From Microcaldota archaeon (GTDB lineage Archaea; Micrarchaeota; Micrarchaeia; Micrarchaeales; CABMGC01), in the NCBI GenBank assembly GCA_023256495.1, contig JAGDXY010000026.1, positions 1 to 47,328 on the forward strand: a stretch of DNA of 47,328 nt, read 5' to 3'. This document shows positions 34,046 to 41,790 of this stretch, piece by piece (the stretch's first letter is position 1; every line of letters begins with the position of its first letter). Made by a program: the position numbers and the translations under genes. The notes beneath the pieces are model-generated. The model saw only the letters and a list, made by a program, of their open reading frames with translations, did not search any database and was not told the DNA's origin.

Positions 34046-34050
34046 ATTAA

Positions 34051-34347
34051 TTACCCAAATAGGCTAGCTAAGCCTGCAGATGCTTCTTCACTTGATTTTT
34101 CTTCTTTCTTCTCTTCTTTCTTAGCTTCTTGTTGTGGTTGTTGAGTTGTCTGCGCCACTTGTACTTGCATATTCTGTGCATTCTTTATAATCTCTTTTAT
34201 ATCAACACCTTTTAATGAATCTACTACCATCTTTATTGTTGCTTTATCTGGCTCTTTTCCTGCTGCTTTAATTACATTTTCTAAGTTCTCTTCATTAATT
34301 TCTTTTCCTACTGCATCTAGCAGCAATGCAGCGTATATATACTCCAT
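34051..34347 (-). CDS. rpl12: Ribosomal protein P1 (archaeal L12)
   Basis: Acidic stalk protein of 98 residues recruiting translation factors. [30 protein letters not shown] is the dimerisation domain that binds uL10. A Gln-rich hinge and Lys/Glu tract follow, and the C-terminus GLASLFG is the factor-binding tail. GGTGA lies upstream of the ATG. It follows uL10 after 16 bases. Confidence 0.96.
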   Translation of the reverse strand: MEYIYAALLLDAVGKEINEENLENVIKAAGKEPDKATIKMVVDSLKGVDIKEIIKNAQNMQVQVAQTTQQPQQEAKKEEKKEEKSSEEASAGLASLFG

Positions 34348-34363
34348 TTTTGTTCACCCAAAC

Positions 34364-35197
34364 TCATTCTTTTTTAATCATATTATTTAAGCTATTAACA
34401 ATATTTAAAACTTTTGTAACTAGGTATGGCATAATTTCCTTTTCATATATATTTCTTTCTATACCTAATGTCAATGCATTTCTATAAGCTCTATTTATAA
34501 ATTCTTTTATATTATAGCTTGTTATTATATTTGCTTCAACGCTTAATAAGTAACTCTCTTTAAATGCCCTTGTTATCTCATTGATTAGCAATTCTTTGTT
34601 TATCTTTAATGCCTCTTTGTTAAATATCAAATTACTATTCTCAATTGCTAATATATCTATCTTTGCAGTAAATGGTGTTATACCTAATAAAGTTAATACC
34701 TTCGCCATTCGTGAGCTTATTTTAGAGCCTTTTTCTACTAAAACCTTTCTTTTCATTATCTTTGCTTTTCCTTTTTGTATCTGTATATCTATGCCCGCTG
34801 CTTTTACCTCGCTAACTGATTGTGGTGGAATATTAACTTCTATAGGCTCTACCACTATATCTTCTGGTGCTATAGATTTTGGCTTTGGTGGTAACTTCTT
34901 TTCATATCTACTTATTAATGCATTTATTTCAGCAGGCTCTTTGTTAGATAGTATTAATGCAAAATTTTCATTTGTTATATAATTTACTAATCCTTCTAAG
35001 CCACTCTCTTTTAATGCTCTTATTATTAGATTCTTTCTTGTAATTATTACTTTTACATCATTTCTAAGCTCATTTCTCATTTTTTGCAAGAGATTATCTG
35101 GTACTTTTGATACATTTATTATGCCAATGCTCTTATACTTTTTAATCTCATCTTTTAGCTCATTTACTATCTTAATCTTTTCATCTTTTGTTAGCAT
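34364..35197 (-). CDS. rpl10: Ribosomal protein uL10 (P0), shortened C-terminus
   Basis: Stalk base protein binding 23S rRNA and P1 dimers. The 277 residues include the rRNA-binding domain (KSIGIINVSKVPDNLLQKMRNELR...ITRKNLIIRAL) and the inserted domain II (IVVEPIEVNIPPQSVSEVKAAGI...GKAKIMKRKVLVEKGSKIS). One or two helices of the P1-binding spine follow, and it ends NIVNSLNNMIKKE. Archaeal P0 is usually about 330-350 residues, with three P1 sites and an acidic GxLF-type tail; that tail is absent. It overlaps uL1 by one base. Confidence 0.94.
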   Translation of the reverse strand: MLTKDEKIKIVNELKDEIKKYKSIGIINVSKVPDNLLQKMRNELRNDVKVIITRKNLIIRALKESGLEGLVNYITNENFALILSNKEPAEINALISRYEKKLPPKPKSIAPEDIVVEPIEVNIPPQSVSEVKAAGIDIQIQKGKAKIMKRKVLVEKGSKISSRMAKVLTLLGITPFTAKIDILAIENSNLIFNKEALKINKELLINEITRAFKESYLLSVEANIITSYNIKEFINRAYRNALTLGIERNIYEKEIMPYLVTKVLNIVNSLNNMIKKE

Positions 35198-35832
35198 TAT
35201 ATCAACCTCTTCGAAGGGCTCATTGTGAGCTTTATATAAACTGATCTTATTGCATTATCTCCTACCTTTCTTTTTATAGCATTTAGTGCTTCTTCTAGAT
35301 TTTCATATAGGCTCTTTGGATCCATATCCTCTTTTCCTATTATAAAATGCACTGTTGGTAAAAATCTTCCTTTTGTTTTTATATTTATCTTTCTCTTCGC
35401 TTCATCTAATAGCTTTTTTAGATCTTGATTAGGCAATATAGGCTTAGGTAGCTTATTTCTAGGACCTAAGAATGGACCCAATAGCTTAGCTATAGTAGGC
35501 ATCATAGAAGCTTGTGCATATAGCTCATAATTTAGTAGTTGCTTTAATCTTTTTTTATCATTTGCAATACTCTGTAGTTCATCTTGTGTTATTACTTCTA
35601 TACCTAGCGCCTTTGCCTTATCTATAGTCTCTTTCTCATTAGCAAATAGCAATACTTTACTTTCTTTTCCTTTTCCATTTGGTAATAAGACCTCGAGGTT
35701 TAATCTATTCTCTTGCTTTGAAAAATCTATATTCTTAAAATTTACTGCTACTTCTACGCTTTGTTTAAACTTTCTTTTACCTTTATTTTCATTAATAAAT
35801 TTTTCAAATTCTTGATATATATTATCGGCCAT
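35197..35832 (-). CDS. rpl1: Ribosomal protein uL1
   Basis: L1 stalk protein, 211 residues, binding 23S rRNA near the E site. Recognisable are QSVEVAVNFKNIDFSKQENRLNLEVLLPNGKGKE, ASMMPTIAKLLGPFLGPRNKLPKPI and the C-terminal NAIRSVYIKLTMSPS. In other archaea L1 represses its own operon by binding the mRNA. A hairpin directly upstream of the SD is a candidate site. uL11, which often precedes it, is not here; uS5 is directly upstream. Confidence 0.96.
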   Translation of the reverse strand: MADNIYQEFEKFINENKGKRKFKQSVEVAVNFKNIDFSKQENRLNLEVLLPNGKGKESKVLLFANEKETIDKAKALGIEVITQDELQSIANDKKRLKQLLNYELYAQASMMPTIAKLLGPFLGPRNKLPKPILPNQDLKKLLDEAKRKINIKTKGRFLPTVHFIIGKEDMDPKSLYENLEEALNAIKRKVGDNAIRSVYIKLTMSPSKRLI

Positions 35833-35836
35833 AAAA

Positions 35837-35858
35837 GACCTCCTGCATTGAAATGCAG
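35837..35858 (-). promoter_or_regulatory. Hairpin plus SD in the uL1 leader
   Basis: On the mRNA strand CTGCAT-TTCA-ATGCAG forms a perfect 6-bp stem-loop (35843-35858). It joins directly to the SD GGAGGTC (35837-35843), which lies four bases before the ATG. An AT-rich box near 35884-35898 could start a separate transcript. The position suggests translational control of uL1-uL10-P1; whether uL1 binds is not shown. Confidence 0.45.
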
Positions 35859-35897
35859 TAATTTAATCATTTGTATAAAAATTATTAAATACTTTTC

Positions 35898-36527
35898 TTA
35901 ATGTGCTATATTCCTTAGCATGAGCAATTGTCTCAATGCTAGATAAGTTGCTTTAGCCATATTATATGTATTTCTTGTATGTCCTTTAGAGAATGACCAT
36001 ATATCCTTTATACCTGCTAATTCAAGCATAATCTTTGCTGTCTCCCCCGCTACTATTCCAACCCCTCTAGGAGCAGGTACCAATTTAATCTCTACACTTC
36101 CACTCTTTCCTATTAAGGTATATGGAATAGAATGTTGTGTGCCGCAATTGCATTCCCAAGAACCACAGCCAAGATAGATAGGTATAATGTTCTTCTTTGC
36201 ATTTCTTGTTGCTTCAGATACTGCTGCAGTTACTTCTTGATCTTTGCCTAAACCTAAGCCAATATGGCCATTTCTATCACCAACTATAACTATTGCTTTG
36301 TATTTTGCTCTTCTTCCATTCTTTGTCATTCTTTGTACAGATGTTATTTCTAAGAGCTTATTTTCAAGATTTGGAAGTAAAGCATCTACTATCTCTGGCT
36401 CTTTTATTGTTTCTCCTTTTGCAAATATCTCCTCTATGCTATTTATCTCTTTATTCTTTACCAATCTACCTAACTTCGTTTTTGGTTCCCATGTTTCAAC
36501 ATTAAAAACATTATCTTCGTTAGCCAT
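35898..36527 (-). CDS. rps5: Ribosomal protein uS5
   Basis: Small-subunit protein of 209 residues at the mRNA entry and decoding fidelity region. WEPKTKLGRLVKNKEI, the RNA-binding core RRAKYKAIVIVGDRNGHIGLGLGKDQEV and LVPAPRGVGIVAGETAKIMLELAGIKDIWS match archaeal uS5. GTGAT precedes the ATG. In most archaea uL30 and uL15 follow; here uL1 follows instead. Confidence 0.97.
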   Translation of the reverse strand: MANEDNVFNVETWEPKTKLGRLVKNKEINSIEEIFAKGETIKEPEIVDALLPNLENKLLEITSVQRMTKNGRRAKYKAIVIVGDRNGHIGLGLGKDQEVTAAVSEATRNAKKNIIPIYLGCGSWECNCGTQHSIPYTLIGKSGSVEIKLVPAPRGVGIVAGETAKIMLELAGIKDIWSFSKGHTRNTYNMAKATYLALRQLLMLRNIAH

Positions 36528-36531
36528 TTAA

Positions 36532-37086
36532 TCACTTTAGCATCTTAACAGTCTCATAGAAAAGATCTTTCAATTTTTCTGGTTCTATACCCTCTTTTAT
36601 ATATTTACTAAATTGTCTTTCATATCTGCTCTTGTCTTCTTTCTTAAGCCTGCTTGCATATTCGCTTATAAGTGTTGCATCATAATCTTCTTTTTCAAAT
36701 TCTTTATTCATCTTTATTTTAAGACCACCATCTATACAGCCTAAAGCAAAGATGAAAGGAATCTTTGCCTTTGTAGAAAACCCAATATCTAATATCAAAT
36801 CCTCATTATCCTTGTATTTCTTTGCTAGCAATAAGCCAGTTAAATATGCTGTTGGTTTATTTGCCTTTACAGGCCATTTATATTGTTTTAATTCTTTTGA
36901 GTTAACATATGCTAATACTTCATCGCCTTTTGGATTGAATCTTATTACTTCGCCAATTATATTTCTATTGCTCATCCTAACTACAACTCTTTTTAAACCA
37001 CTCTTAACTAGCTCTAACCTTTTCTTATAGTTTGTCTTGCCTTCTCTTCTCCTTCTAAATTTCAACCTTTTAATAGCTTTAGCCAT
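36532..37086 (-). CDS. rpl18: Ribosomal protein uL18
   Basis: 5S rRNA-binding large-subunit protein, 184 residues. The N-terminus LKFRRRREGKTNYKKRLELVKSG and the segment RVVVRMSNRNIIGEVIRFNPKGDEVLAYVNSKEL are typical, as is PTAYLTGLLLAKKYKDN. It is tightly packed between eL19 (two bases) and uS5 (four bases), in the usual archaeal order. Confidence 0.97.
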   Translation of the reverse strand: MAKAIKRLKFRRRREGKTNYKKRLELVKSGLKRVVVRMSNRNIIGEVIRFNPKGDEVLAYVNSKELKQYKWPVKANKPTAYLTGLLLAKKYKDNEDLILDIGFSTKAKIPFIFALGCIDGGLKIKMNKEFEKEDYDATLISEYASRLKKEDKSRYERQFSKYIKEGIEPEKLKDLFYETVKMLK

Positions 37087-37088
37087 AA

Positions 37089-37589
37089 TTATCTACCATA
37101 ATATCTCTTTTTTATCTCTTCATTAATCTCTTTTATTAAGTTATCATCTATCTTTATTCCATCTTCTTCTCTTAGATGGAATATCATACTTTTTTTGTCT
37201 GCAAACGCATTGCCCTTTGATAACTTATAATATTTATCATATATTTTATTATCAATGATCTTTTTTTCTAATAATAGCTTTAAGAACCTTCTTTGCGCTC
37301 TTATCTTCTTTTCCCATACTCTGCCTATCCTTGCGCCTCTTTTACCTTCTTTTTTACCAGGTCCTCTGCTTCTTCCCTTCTTCCTCTTTTCTTTTCTTAT
37401 TTTGCCATGCAAGCTAAGATTCTTCTTTGGTTTTATTGCATATATTTTACCCTCTTTTATTAAAGCCCTTACATCATCTTTTGTTATTGCCTTCTCAGCA
37501 TCTTTTAGAGCATCAGGCTTAATCCTAATAGCACTTATACCTCTATTTAATATCTCACTTGCAGCTCTTTTTGTAAATTCTATACTCAT
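37089..37589 (-). CDS. rpl19e: Ribosomal protein eL19
   Basis: Archaeal/eukaryotic large-subunit protein, 166 residues. AASEILNRGISAIRIKPDALKDAEKAITKDDVRALIKEGKI and the basic KGRSRGPGKKEGKRGAR segment are diagnostic. A long C-terminal helix follows. The start overlaps the eL32 stop by four bases. Confidence 0.97.
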   Translation of the reverse strand: MSIEFTKRAASEILNRGISAIRIKPDALKDAEKAITKDDVRALIKEGKIYAIKPKKNLSLHGKIRKEKRKKGRSRGPGKKEGKRGARIGRVWEKKIRAQRRFLKLLLEKKIIDNKIYDKYYKLSKGNAFADKKSMIFHLREEDGIKIDDNLIKEINEEIKKRYYGR

Positions 37590-37942
37590 ATTCTCACTCT
37601 ATTTGCTATTTTTATATTATGTTCATCTGCAATCTTTTGTAATTCAATTCTTTTCTTTTTTGATAAGCTGCTAGAAAACTTGGCCATATAATCATTTTTT
37701 CCAATCAAATTTAATAATTCATTCTTATTGTGTATTATTACTTCATATAATCCATTTTCTTTTCTAAATCTTAAATCTTTAGGTGCTCCATAGCCAATCT
37801 CAGGACCTTTTGGATAACCTTTTCTTTTTATTCTAGATTTGTTATCTATACCTCTCTGCTTTCTCCATCTATCGCTTAATCTGCTTCTTCCTTTAGCTCC
37901 GTAATTTGGAACGGTAAATGCAGGTTTTTTCTTTGGGTTCAT
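37586..37942 (-). CDS. rpl32e: Ribosomal protein eL32
   Basis: Large-subunit protein, 118 residues. KPAFTVPNYGAKGRSRLSDRWRKQRGIDNKSRIKRKGYPKGPEIGYGAPKDLR contains the family signature W-R-K-x-R-G-x-D-N..R. A GGAGGAG SD lies before the ATG. Some archaeal eL32 proteins carry an N-terminal extension; this one does not. Confidence 0.97.
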   Translation of the reverse strand: MNPKKKPAFTVPNYGAKGRSRLSDRWRKQRGIDNKSRIKRKGYPKGPEIGYGAPKDLRFRKENGLYEVIIHNKNELLNLIGKNDYMAKFSSSLSKKKRIELQKIADEHNIKIANRVRI

Positions 37943-37943
37943 A

Positions 37944-38468
37944 TTACTCCTCCTTTATTGGATATATTCCATCTTGGAATACCCTTTGATCTTTCTGCAT
38001 ATTCTTGCATGTATTTATTATATTTGCTATTGTTTGATTAACATCATAAATATCAACACCTTTTACATAAACTTCTTGTCCCTTTATCTCTATTTTCGTA
38101 TCGCCAATAATCTTTGCTTCTCTTGGTACACGCTCTCCATATATGTTCTTTATTATTAGCTTATCTCCTTTTACTTCAAGACTCAATGGGAAATGTGCAC
38201 TAACTGCATTTAGTTTAACTGTTATGCCATTATTTACACTGTTCACTGCTCTTTCTATCTCATTTTTAAGTGCATTTGCAATGTTCTCACTGAACTTCTT
38301 TAGCCTCTTATTATCTGTTTTTGGTATTATTAATATCTTTCCATTCTCTATCTTTATGTCTACAAACTTCTTATTGAACTTCTTTTTTGTAGAGCCGAGA
38401 CTACCTTTAATTATTATATAGTCATTTTCAATATTTGCATTAACTCCTTTTAGATCAATCTCATACAT
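37944..38468 (-). CDS. rpl6: Ribosomal protein uL6
   Basis: Large-subunit protein at the factor-binding site, 174 residues. It has the duplicated fold with IIIKGSLGSTKKKFNKK, then FPLSLEVKGDKLIIKNIYGERVPREAKIIGDTKIEIKGQEVYVKG, and a C-terminal RVFQDGIYPI. It is in the expected order between uS8 and eL32. Confidence 0.97.
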   Translation of the reverse strand: MYEIDLKGVNANIENDYIIIKGSLGSTKKKFNKKFVDIKIENGKILIIPKTDNKRLKKFSENIANALKNEIERAVNSVNNGITVKLNAVSAHFPLSLEVKGDKLIIKNIYGERVPREAKIIGDTKIEIKGQEVYVKGVDIYDVNQTIANIINTCKNMQKDQRVFQDGIYPIKEE

Positions 38469-38476
38469 AATAATCG

Positions 38477-38860
38477 CTAATAAACAAAAGCAATTAATCT
38501 GCCACCAAGATGCTTCTCCTTTGCTTCTCTATTACTCATTACCCCTTGTGGTGTGCTTACTATTAATATACCAAAGTCCTTACTTGGTATATACCTACTC
38601 TCGTACTTTTGATATTCATCTAATTTAACAGCAAATCTCGGCTTTATTGTTTTAATTTCATTTATTCTTTTGTTTAATATTATATTTATATAATCAAATT
38701 TTCCTACTTTCTTAATACTATAATCTTTTATATATTCATATTTCTTTAATGTATCCATTATAGCTCTGAGTAGCTTTGAATTTCTTATTAAGCATTCCTT
38801 TTCTCCATTCTTTTCGTATATCTTTATTTTATTTAATGCATCAGATATAATATCTACCAT
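38477..38860 (-). CDS. rps8: Ribosomal protein uS8
   Basis: Small-subunit protein binding 16S helix 21, about 127 residues: MVDIISDALNKIKIYEKNGEKEC, the DYIN strand, RFAVKLDEYQKYESRYIPSKDFGILIVSTPQGVMSNREAKEKHLGGRLIAFVY. The ATG at 38860 is chosen over a GTG nine bases upstream because GTGAT lies five bases before it and residues then match the family start. Confidence 0.96.
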   Translation of the reverse strand: MVDIISDALNKIKIYEKNGEKECLIRNSKLLRAIMDTLKKYEYIKDYSIKKVGKFDYINIILNKRINEIKTIKPRFAVKLDEYQKYESRYIPSKDFGILIVSTPQGVMSNREAKEKHLGGRLIAFVY

Positions 38861-38865
38861 ATTTA

Positions 38866-39024
38866 TCACTGGTATTGTTCAAAACCAAGATCCTTTGCAT
38901 GCTCTCTGAAACACCTCTTGCATATATAAAGATCATAAGATCTAATTACAGCTCTCGCTGAACCGCATATACGGCATTTTCTCATGCCCTTGCCTTTTAG
39001 TTTTAAATCATTATTTACTTTCAT
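38866..39024 (-). CDS. rps14: Ribosomal protein uS14 (zinc form), small gene
   Basis: A short open frame between uS8 and uL5 encodes 52 residues. Translation gives MKVNNDLKLKGKGMRK, then CRIC and CKRC zinc pairs separated by GSARAVIRSYDLYI, ending FREHAKDLGFEQYQ. This matches archaeal uS14 in its normal operon position. ATG 39024 is chosen; in-frame ATG 39030, which overlaps the uL5 stop, is possible. Confidence 0.93.
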   Translation of the reverse strand: MKVNNDLKLKGKGMRKCRICGSARAVIRSYDLYICKRCFREHAKDLGFEQYQ

Positions 39025-39026
39025 AA

Positions 39027-39539
39027 TCATTCACTAACTATTTTAGTATTAAAATTCTTAATAAGATAATCTTTTATCTCCTCAGGTTTAATAATTTTAT
39101 GTCTTCTTTTTACTTCGCCTCTCATTCTTTTTCTCTCTTCTACTCTCTTTCCTTTTCTTGCAAATGTTACATGCACATGTAGTCCAAACATACCTATAGA
39201 TGGATCATATTTCATGTTTGGCAAGTATATATACTCACTTATCCCAAAACTAAAAGTATTATTCGTTATAGATTTTTCTTGTATCTTATTATTTACTGCA
39301 TCAAGTGCCTTTTCAAGCATCTCTTTTGCTTCTTTTCCTCTCAATGTTACTGCTGCTCCAATAATTTGGTTTTTTCTTATGCCAAATTCTGGATATCTTC
39401 TTTTGGCCCTTGTTGGATATGGCTTATGTCCTGTTATTCTTTCCAATACTGTTTTTGCTGCATCATACTTTGTTTCGGTAGAGCCAATACCAATATTTAA
39501 TACAACTTTTTCTAAATATATTTCTTGCATTTTATTCAT
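39027..39539 (-). CDS. rpl5: Ribosomal protein uL5
   Basis: Central protuberance protein contacting 5S rRNA, 170 residues. LEKVVLNIGIGSTETKYDAAKTVLERITGHKPYPTRAKRRYPEFGIRKNQIIGAAVTLRGKEA and YDPSIGMFGLHVHVTFARKGKRVEERK are typical archaeal motifs. GTGATG lies before the ATG. Confidence 0.97.
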   Translation of the reverse strand: MNKMQEIYLEKVVLNIGIGSTETKYDAAKTVLERITGHKPYPTRAKRRYPEFGIRKNQIIGAAVTLRGKEAKEMLEKALDAVNNKIQEKSITNNTFSFGISEYIYLPNMKYDPSIGMFGLHVHVTFARKGKRVEERKRMRGEVKRRHKIIKPEEIKDYLIKNFNTKIVSE

Positions 39540-39540
39540 A

Positions 39541-40221
39541 TTACATCACTATTACATAAGATACTGGTGTTTCAAACTGTTCATCCCCTGCTTTTATTAC
39601 TACCTTCTTCTCCTCTCTTATATTGCCTGGTATTATATCAACTATAGTACCTTTTTTACCTGTATGTCTACCCTTAAATACAAAACAATTTGCCCCTTTT
39701 TCGAGCTTTATTATTCTATCTATTTTATTATTACTTATTGCTATTGAATCACCGACCTTTACTTCGTTATTTCCACTTATATTTGAACCATCCATAAGTT
39801 GGAGCATAATTTTATTTCCTTTTGTCTTATACTTTTTTACAACCTTTAATATTCTAGGCTTTTCTGCTTCCTCTTTTTTAATCTCTTCTACTACTAATTT
39901 GCCTTTATTTATATTTATTTTATAATATTTGTCATTGGGTACTATACTTATAATATCATTAAATCCAATTGGAAATGCTTCATCTTTTATTGTCTTCCCA
40001 TTAACCTTTATTGCGCCTTTCTTAATAGCTATTCTTGCCTCTTTTGATGTCTTTGCTAGATTAAGATGCTCTTTTAATAAAGTAATCAATGCTATAGACT
40101 CCTCTAGATTAAATCTACCTGGATTAGGCTTTGTAACAAAAGTGCTAACCTTCTTCCTAATATGCATAAATTTGCTTGTTGCAAGCCTCTTTAAGTGTCT
40201 ATTATTCCCTTTATTTGCCAT
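39541..40221 (-). CDS. rps4e: Ribosomal protein eS4
   Basis: Archaeal/eukaryotic small-subunit protein, 226 residues. The N-terminus NRHLKRLATSKFMHIRKKVSTFVTKPNPG, an S4-like RNA-binding segment (IKKGAIKVNGKTIKDEAFPIGFNDIISI) and a C-terminal KOW region (KGRHTGKKGTIVDIIPG) are visible. It lies one base from the neighbours on each side. Confidence 0.97.
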   Translation of the reverse strand: MANKGNNRHLKRLATSKFMHIRKKVSTFVTKPNPGRFNLEESIALITLLKEHLNLAKTSKEARIAIKKGAIKVNGKTIKDEAFPIGFNDIISIVPNDKYYKININKGKLVVEEIKKEEAEKPRILKVVKKYKTKGNKIMLQLMDGSNISGNNEVKVGDSIAISNNKIDRIIKLEKGANCFVFKGRHTGKKGTIVDIIPGNIREEKKVVIKAGDEQFETPVSYVIVM

Positions 40222-40222
40222 A

Positions 40223-40582
40223 TTATTCTAACCCCAATTTTTCTTTTCTCAATTTATCAGTTAAATCAAGATCTATAATATAAAGATTGCTAGCAGATAT
40301 AGGTATTGGTATTTCTTTACCTCTTGAATTCTTCCTTACTATACCTTCTATATGTACTTTTGCATCCTTTAATATTACTTTGAGTACTTTTCCTGTCTTT
40401 CCTTTATACTTACCAGACATTATCTTTACTGTATCTCCTCTCCTTAACTCTATTGCCCTTTTCTTTATATTCAATTTTTCTTTCAATGTTTTATCAATAT
40501 GAGCATGTACAAAATGCTGTTTAATATGCAATGGTGCATTGCTTCTAAATTTCCTTTGTTTTCTTGGTTTACTACTATTCAT
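40223..40582 (-). CDS. rpl24: Ribosomal protein uL24
   Basis: Assembly-initiating large-subunit protein, 119 residues, with the KOW motif ELRRGDTVKIMSGKYKGKTGKVLKVI and N-terminal SSKPRKQRKFRSNAPLHIKQHFVHAHID typical of archaea. AGGTGAT, a perfect SD, lies four bases before the ATG. Confidence 0.97.
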   Translation of the reverse strand: MNSSKPRKQRKFRSNAPLHIKQHFVHAHIDKTLKEKLNIKKRAIELRRGDTVKIMSGKYKGKTGKVLKVILKDAKVHIEGIVRKNSRGKEIPIPISASNLYIIDLDLTDKLRKEKLGLE

Positions 40583-40980
40583 TATATCACCTTCGATGCA
40601 AGGCCTGCCAAGTTTATATCTATTTCTATTACCTCTCTTGGCATAGGTCCCTTTACAACTGTACCTACTGGAAGACCTTCATCATTTATCATTATTGCTG
40701 CATTATCTTCGAATCTTATTCTTAATCCATTTGCTCTTCTCATAGGCGCTTTTTGTCTTATTACTACCGCTTTTACTACTTTCTTTAGATATGTTGGTGA
40801 GCCTTTGATAACACTAGCTACTACAACATCACCAATACCTGCTTTTGGATTTCTTCTCTTTCTACCTTGCCAGCCTAGAACACCAATTACTTTTAACAAT
40901 TCTGCGCCGCTATTATCAGCGCAATTTAGAATAGCACCAGGTACTAATGTTTTGCTTATAGATGTTGATAAACCCTTCAT
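40582..40980 (-). CDS. rpl14: Ribosomal protein uL14
   Basis: Large-subunit protein at the subunit interface, 132 residues: PGAILNCADNSGAELLKVIGV, GIGDVVVASVIKGSPTYLKKVVKAVVIRQKAPMRRANGLRIRFEDNAAIMIN. It overlaps uS17 by four bases and uL24 by one base. Confidence 0.97.
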   Translation of the reverse strand: MKGLSTSISKTLVPGAILNCADNSGAELLKVIGVLGWQGRKRRNPKAGIGDVVVASVIKGSPTYLKKVVKAVVIRQKAPMRRANGLRIRFEDNAAIMINDEGLPVGTVVKGPMPREVIEIDINLAGLASKVI

Positions 40981-41285
40981 GCTAAACCACGCTCAATAAT
41001 TTTTGTAACTACAAAGGATTTTGTCTTACTTATCTTTCTTACTTCATTTATCTCTACTAAATCCCCTTTTTTAGCCTTTATGCACTCTGGGTTATGTGCT
41101 GGTATTCTAGATCTCTTTCTTAGATATCTTTCATATTTAGGAACATAAGTAGTATAATCTATTGATACTATTACTGTTTTTTGAGCCTTATCACTAACAA
41201 CTTTACCAATAAACTTATTGCCTCTAATCTTAATATCTCCATGTATAGGGCAATTCTTGTCATGGCATTCTATTTCATTCATCAT
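40977..41285 (-). CDS. rps17: Ribosomal protein uS17
   Basis: Small-subunit protein, 102 residues: CHDKNCPIHGDIKIRG, GKVVSDKAQKTVIVSIDYTTYVPKYERYLRKRSRIPAHNPECIKAKKGDLVEI. The archaeal N-terminal extension with paired Cys (CHDKNCP) is present. The ATGATG start overlaps the rnp1 end by 11 bases. Confidence 0.97.
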   Translation of the reverse strand: MMNEIECHDKNCPIHGDIKIRGNKFIGKVVSDKAQKTVIVSIDYTTYVPKYERYLRKRSRIPAHNPECIKAKKGDLVEINEVRKISKTKSFVVTKIIERGLA

Positions 41286-41574
41286 CTCTCCTCATTCTAT
41301 AAAATTTTAATGCCTTTTTTGTTCTTTCAAAAGGCCTAAATGCGATCTCTTCTCCATTTACTATAAATGATTTTTTCTTATAATAAAACTTAAATTCATT
41401 TCCATCTTTAGGTATCTTCTTTATTCCTTTTTTAGTTTCTATTATTAATAAATTTTTTGTTTCGTCTATGACATCTCCTATTAAACCTATTTTACTTTTA
41501 TCTTTAGATTTAATTACTTTCACTTTTAGTCCAATTAACTCGTTTATCACTATATTTTTGTTTGTATAGTTCAT
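41275..41574 (-). CDS. rnp1: RNase P protein component 1 (Rpp29/Pop4)
   Basis: Protein subunit of archaeal RNase P, which trims tRNA 5' ends. The 99 residues show the Sm-like core NELIGLKVKVIKSKDKSKIGLIGDVIDETKNLLII, then KKIPKDGNEFKFYYKKKSFIVNGEEIAFRPFERTKK. The position upstream of uS17 is the usual archaeal one. It leads the ribosomal block here; uL29, uS3 and uL22 are not upstream. Confidence 0.93.
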   Translation of the reverse strand: MNYTNKNIVINELIGLKVKVIKSKDKSKIGLIGDVIDETKNLLIIETKKGIKKIPKDGNEFKFYYKKKSFIVNGEEIAFRPFERTKKALKFYRMRRDDE

Positions 41575-41592
41575 AATAATTTTCTCTCAAAA

Positions 41593-41607
41593 GTTTATAT
41601 ACTTTTC
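41593..41607 (-). promoter_or_regulatory. Promoter of the ribosomal protein block
   Basis: On the minus strand GAAAAGTATATAAAC is a near-ideal BRE/TATA, centred about 26 bases before the rnp1 ATG. The transcript is therefore probably leaderless. The same box type (GAAAAGTATAAATA) drives 16S rRNA in this window. Confidence 0.65.
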
Positions 41608-41688
41608 TAAAAGATTATTATTTCATTTCAAATAGAAAAATATAAATATTGAGATTTTTTTGAAAGGCAAAATATAAATAAATTAACA

Positions 41689-41790
41689 ATGAATTTTGCT
41701 AATATGTTTTACAAAAACTTTATTCGCTTAGAAGCCTATGCTATTTGGTTTTTGAATAAATTGCAGTTATATAACCAAAATGAGAAATGA
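41689..41790 (+). CDS. Possible 33-residue small ORF upstream of the unknown 41780 gene
   Basis: An ATG in the divergent intergenic region opens a 33-codon frame (MNFANMFYKNFIRLEAYAIW...) that overlaps the next gene's start by 11 bases in another frame. AATATAAATAAATT lies just upstream, but spacing is short for a leaderless start, and no SD is seen. It could be a leader peptide or chance. Confidence 0.2.
   Translation: MNFANMFYKNFIRLEAYAIWFLNKLQLYNQNEK

Noticed and set aside
39214-39747. 177-codon plus-strand frame antisense to uL5 and eS4
   Set aside because: It crosses two conserved ribosomal genes on the other strand and has no recognisable features.
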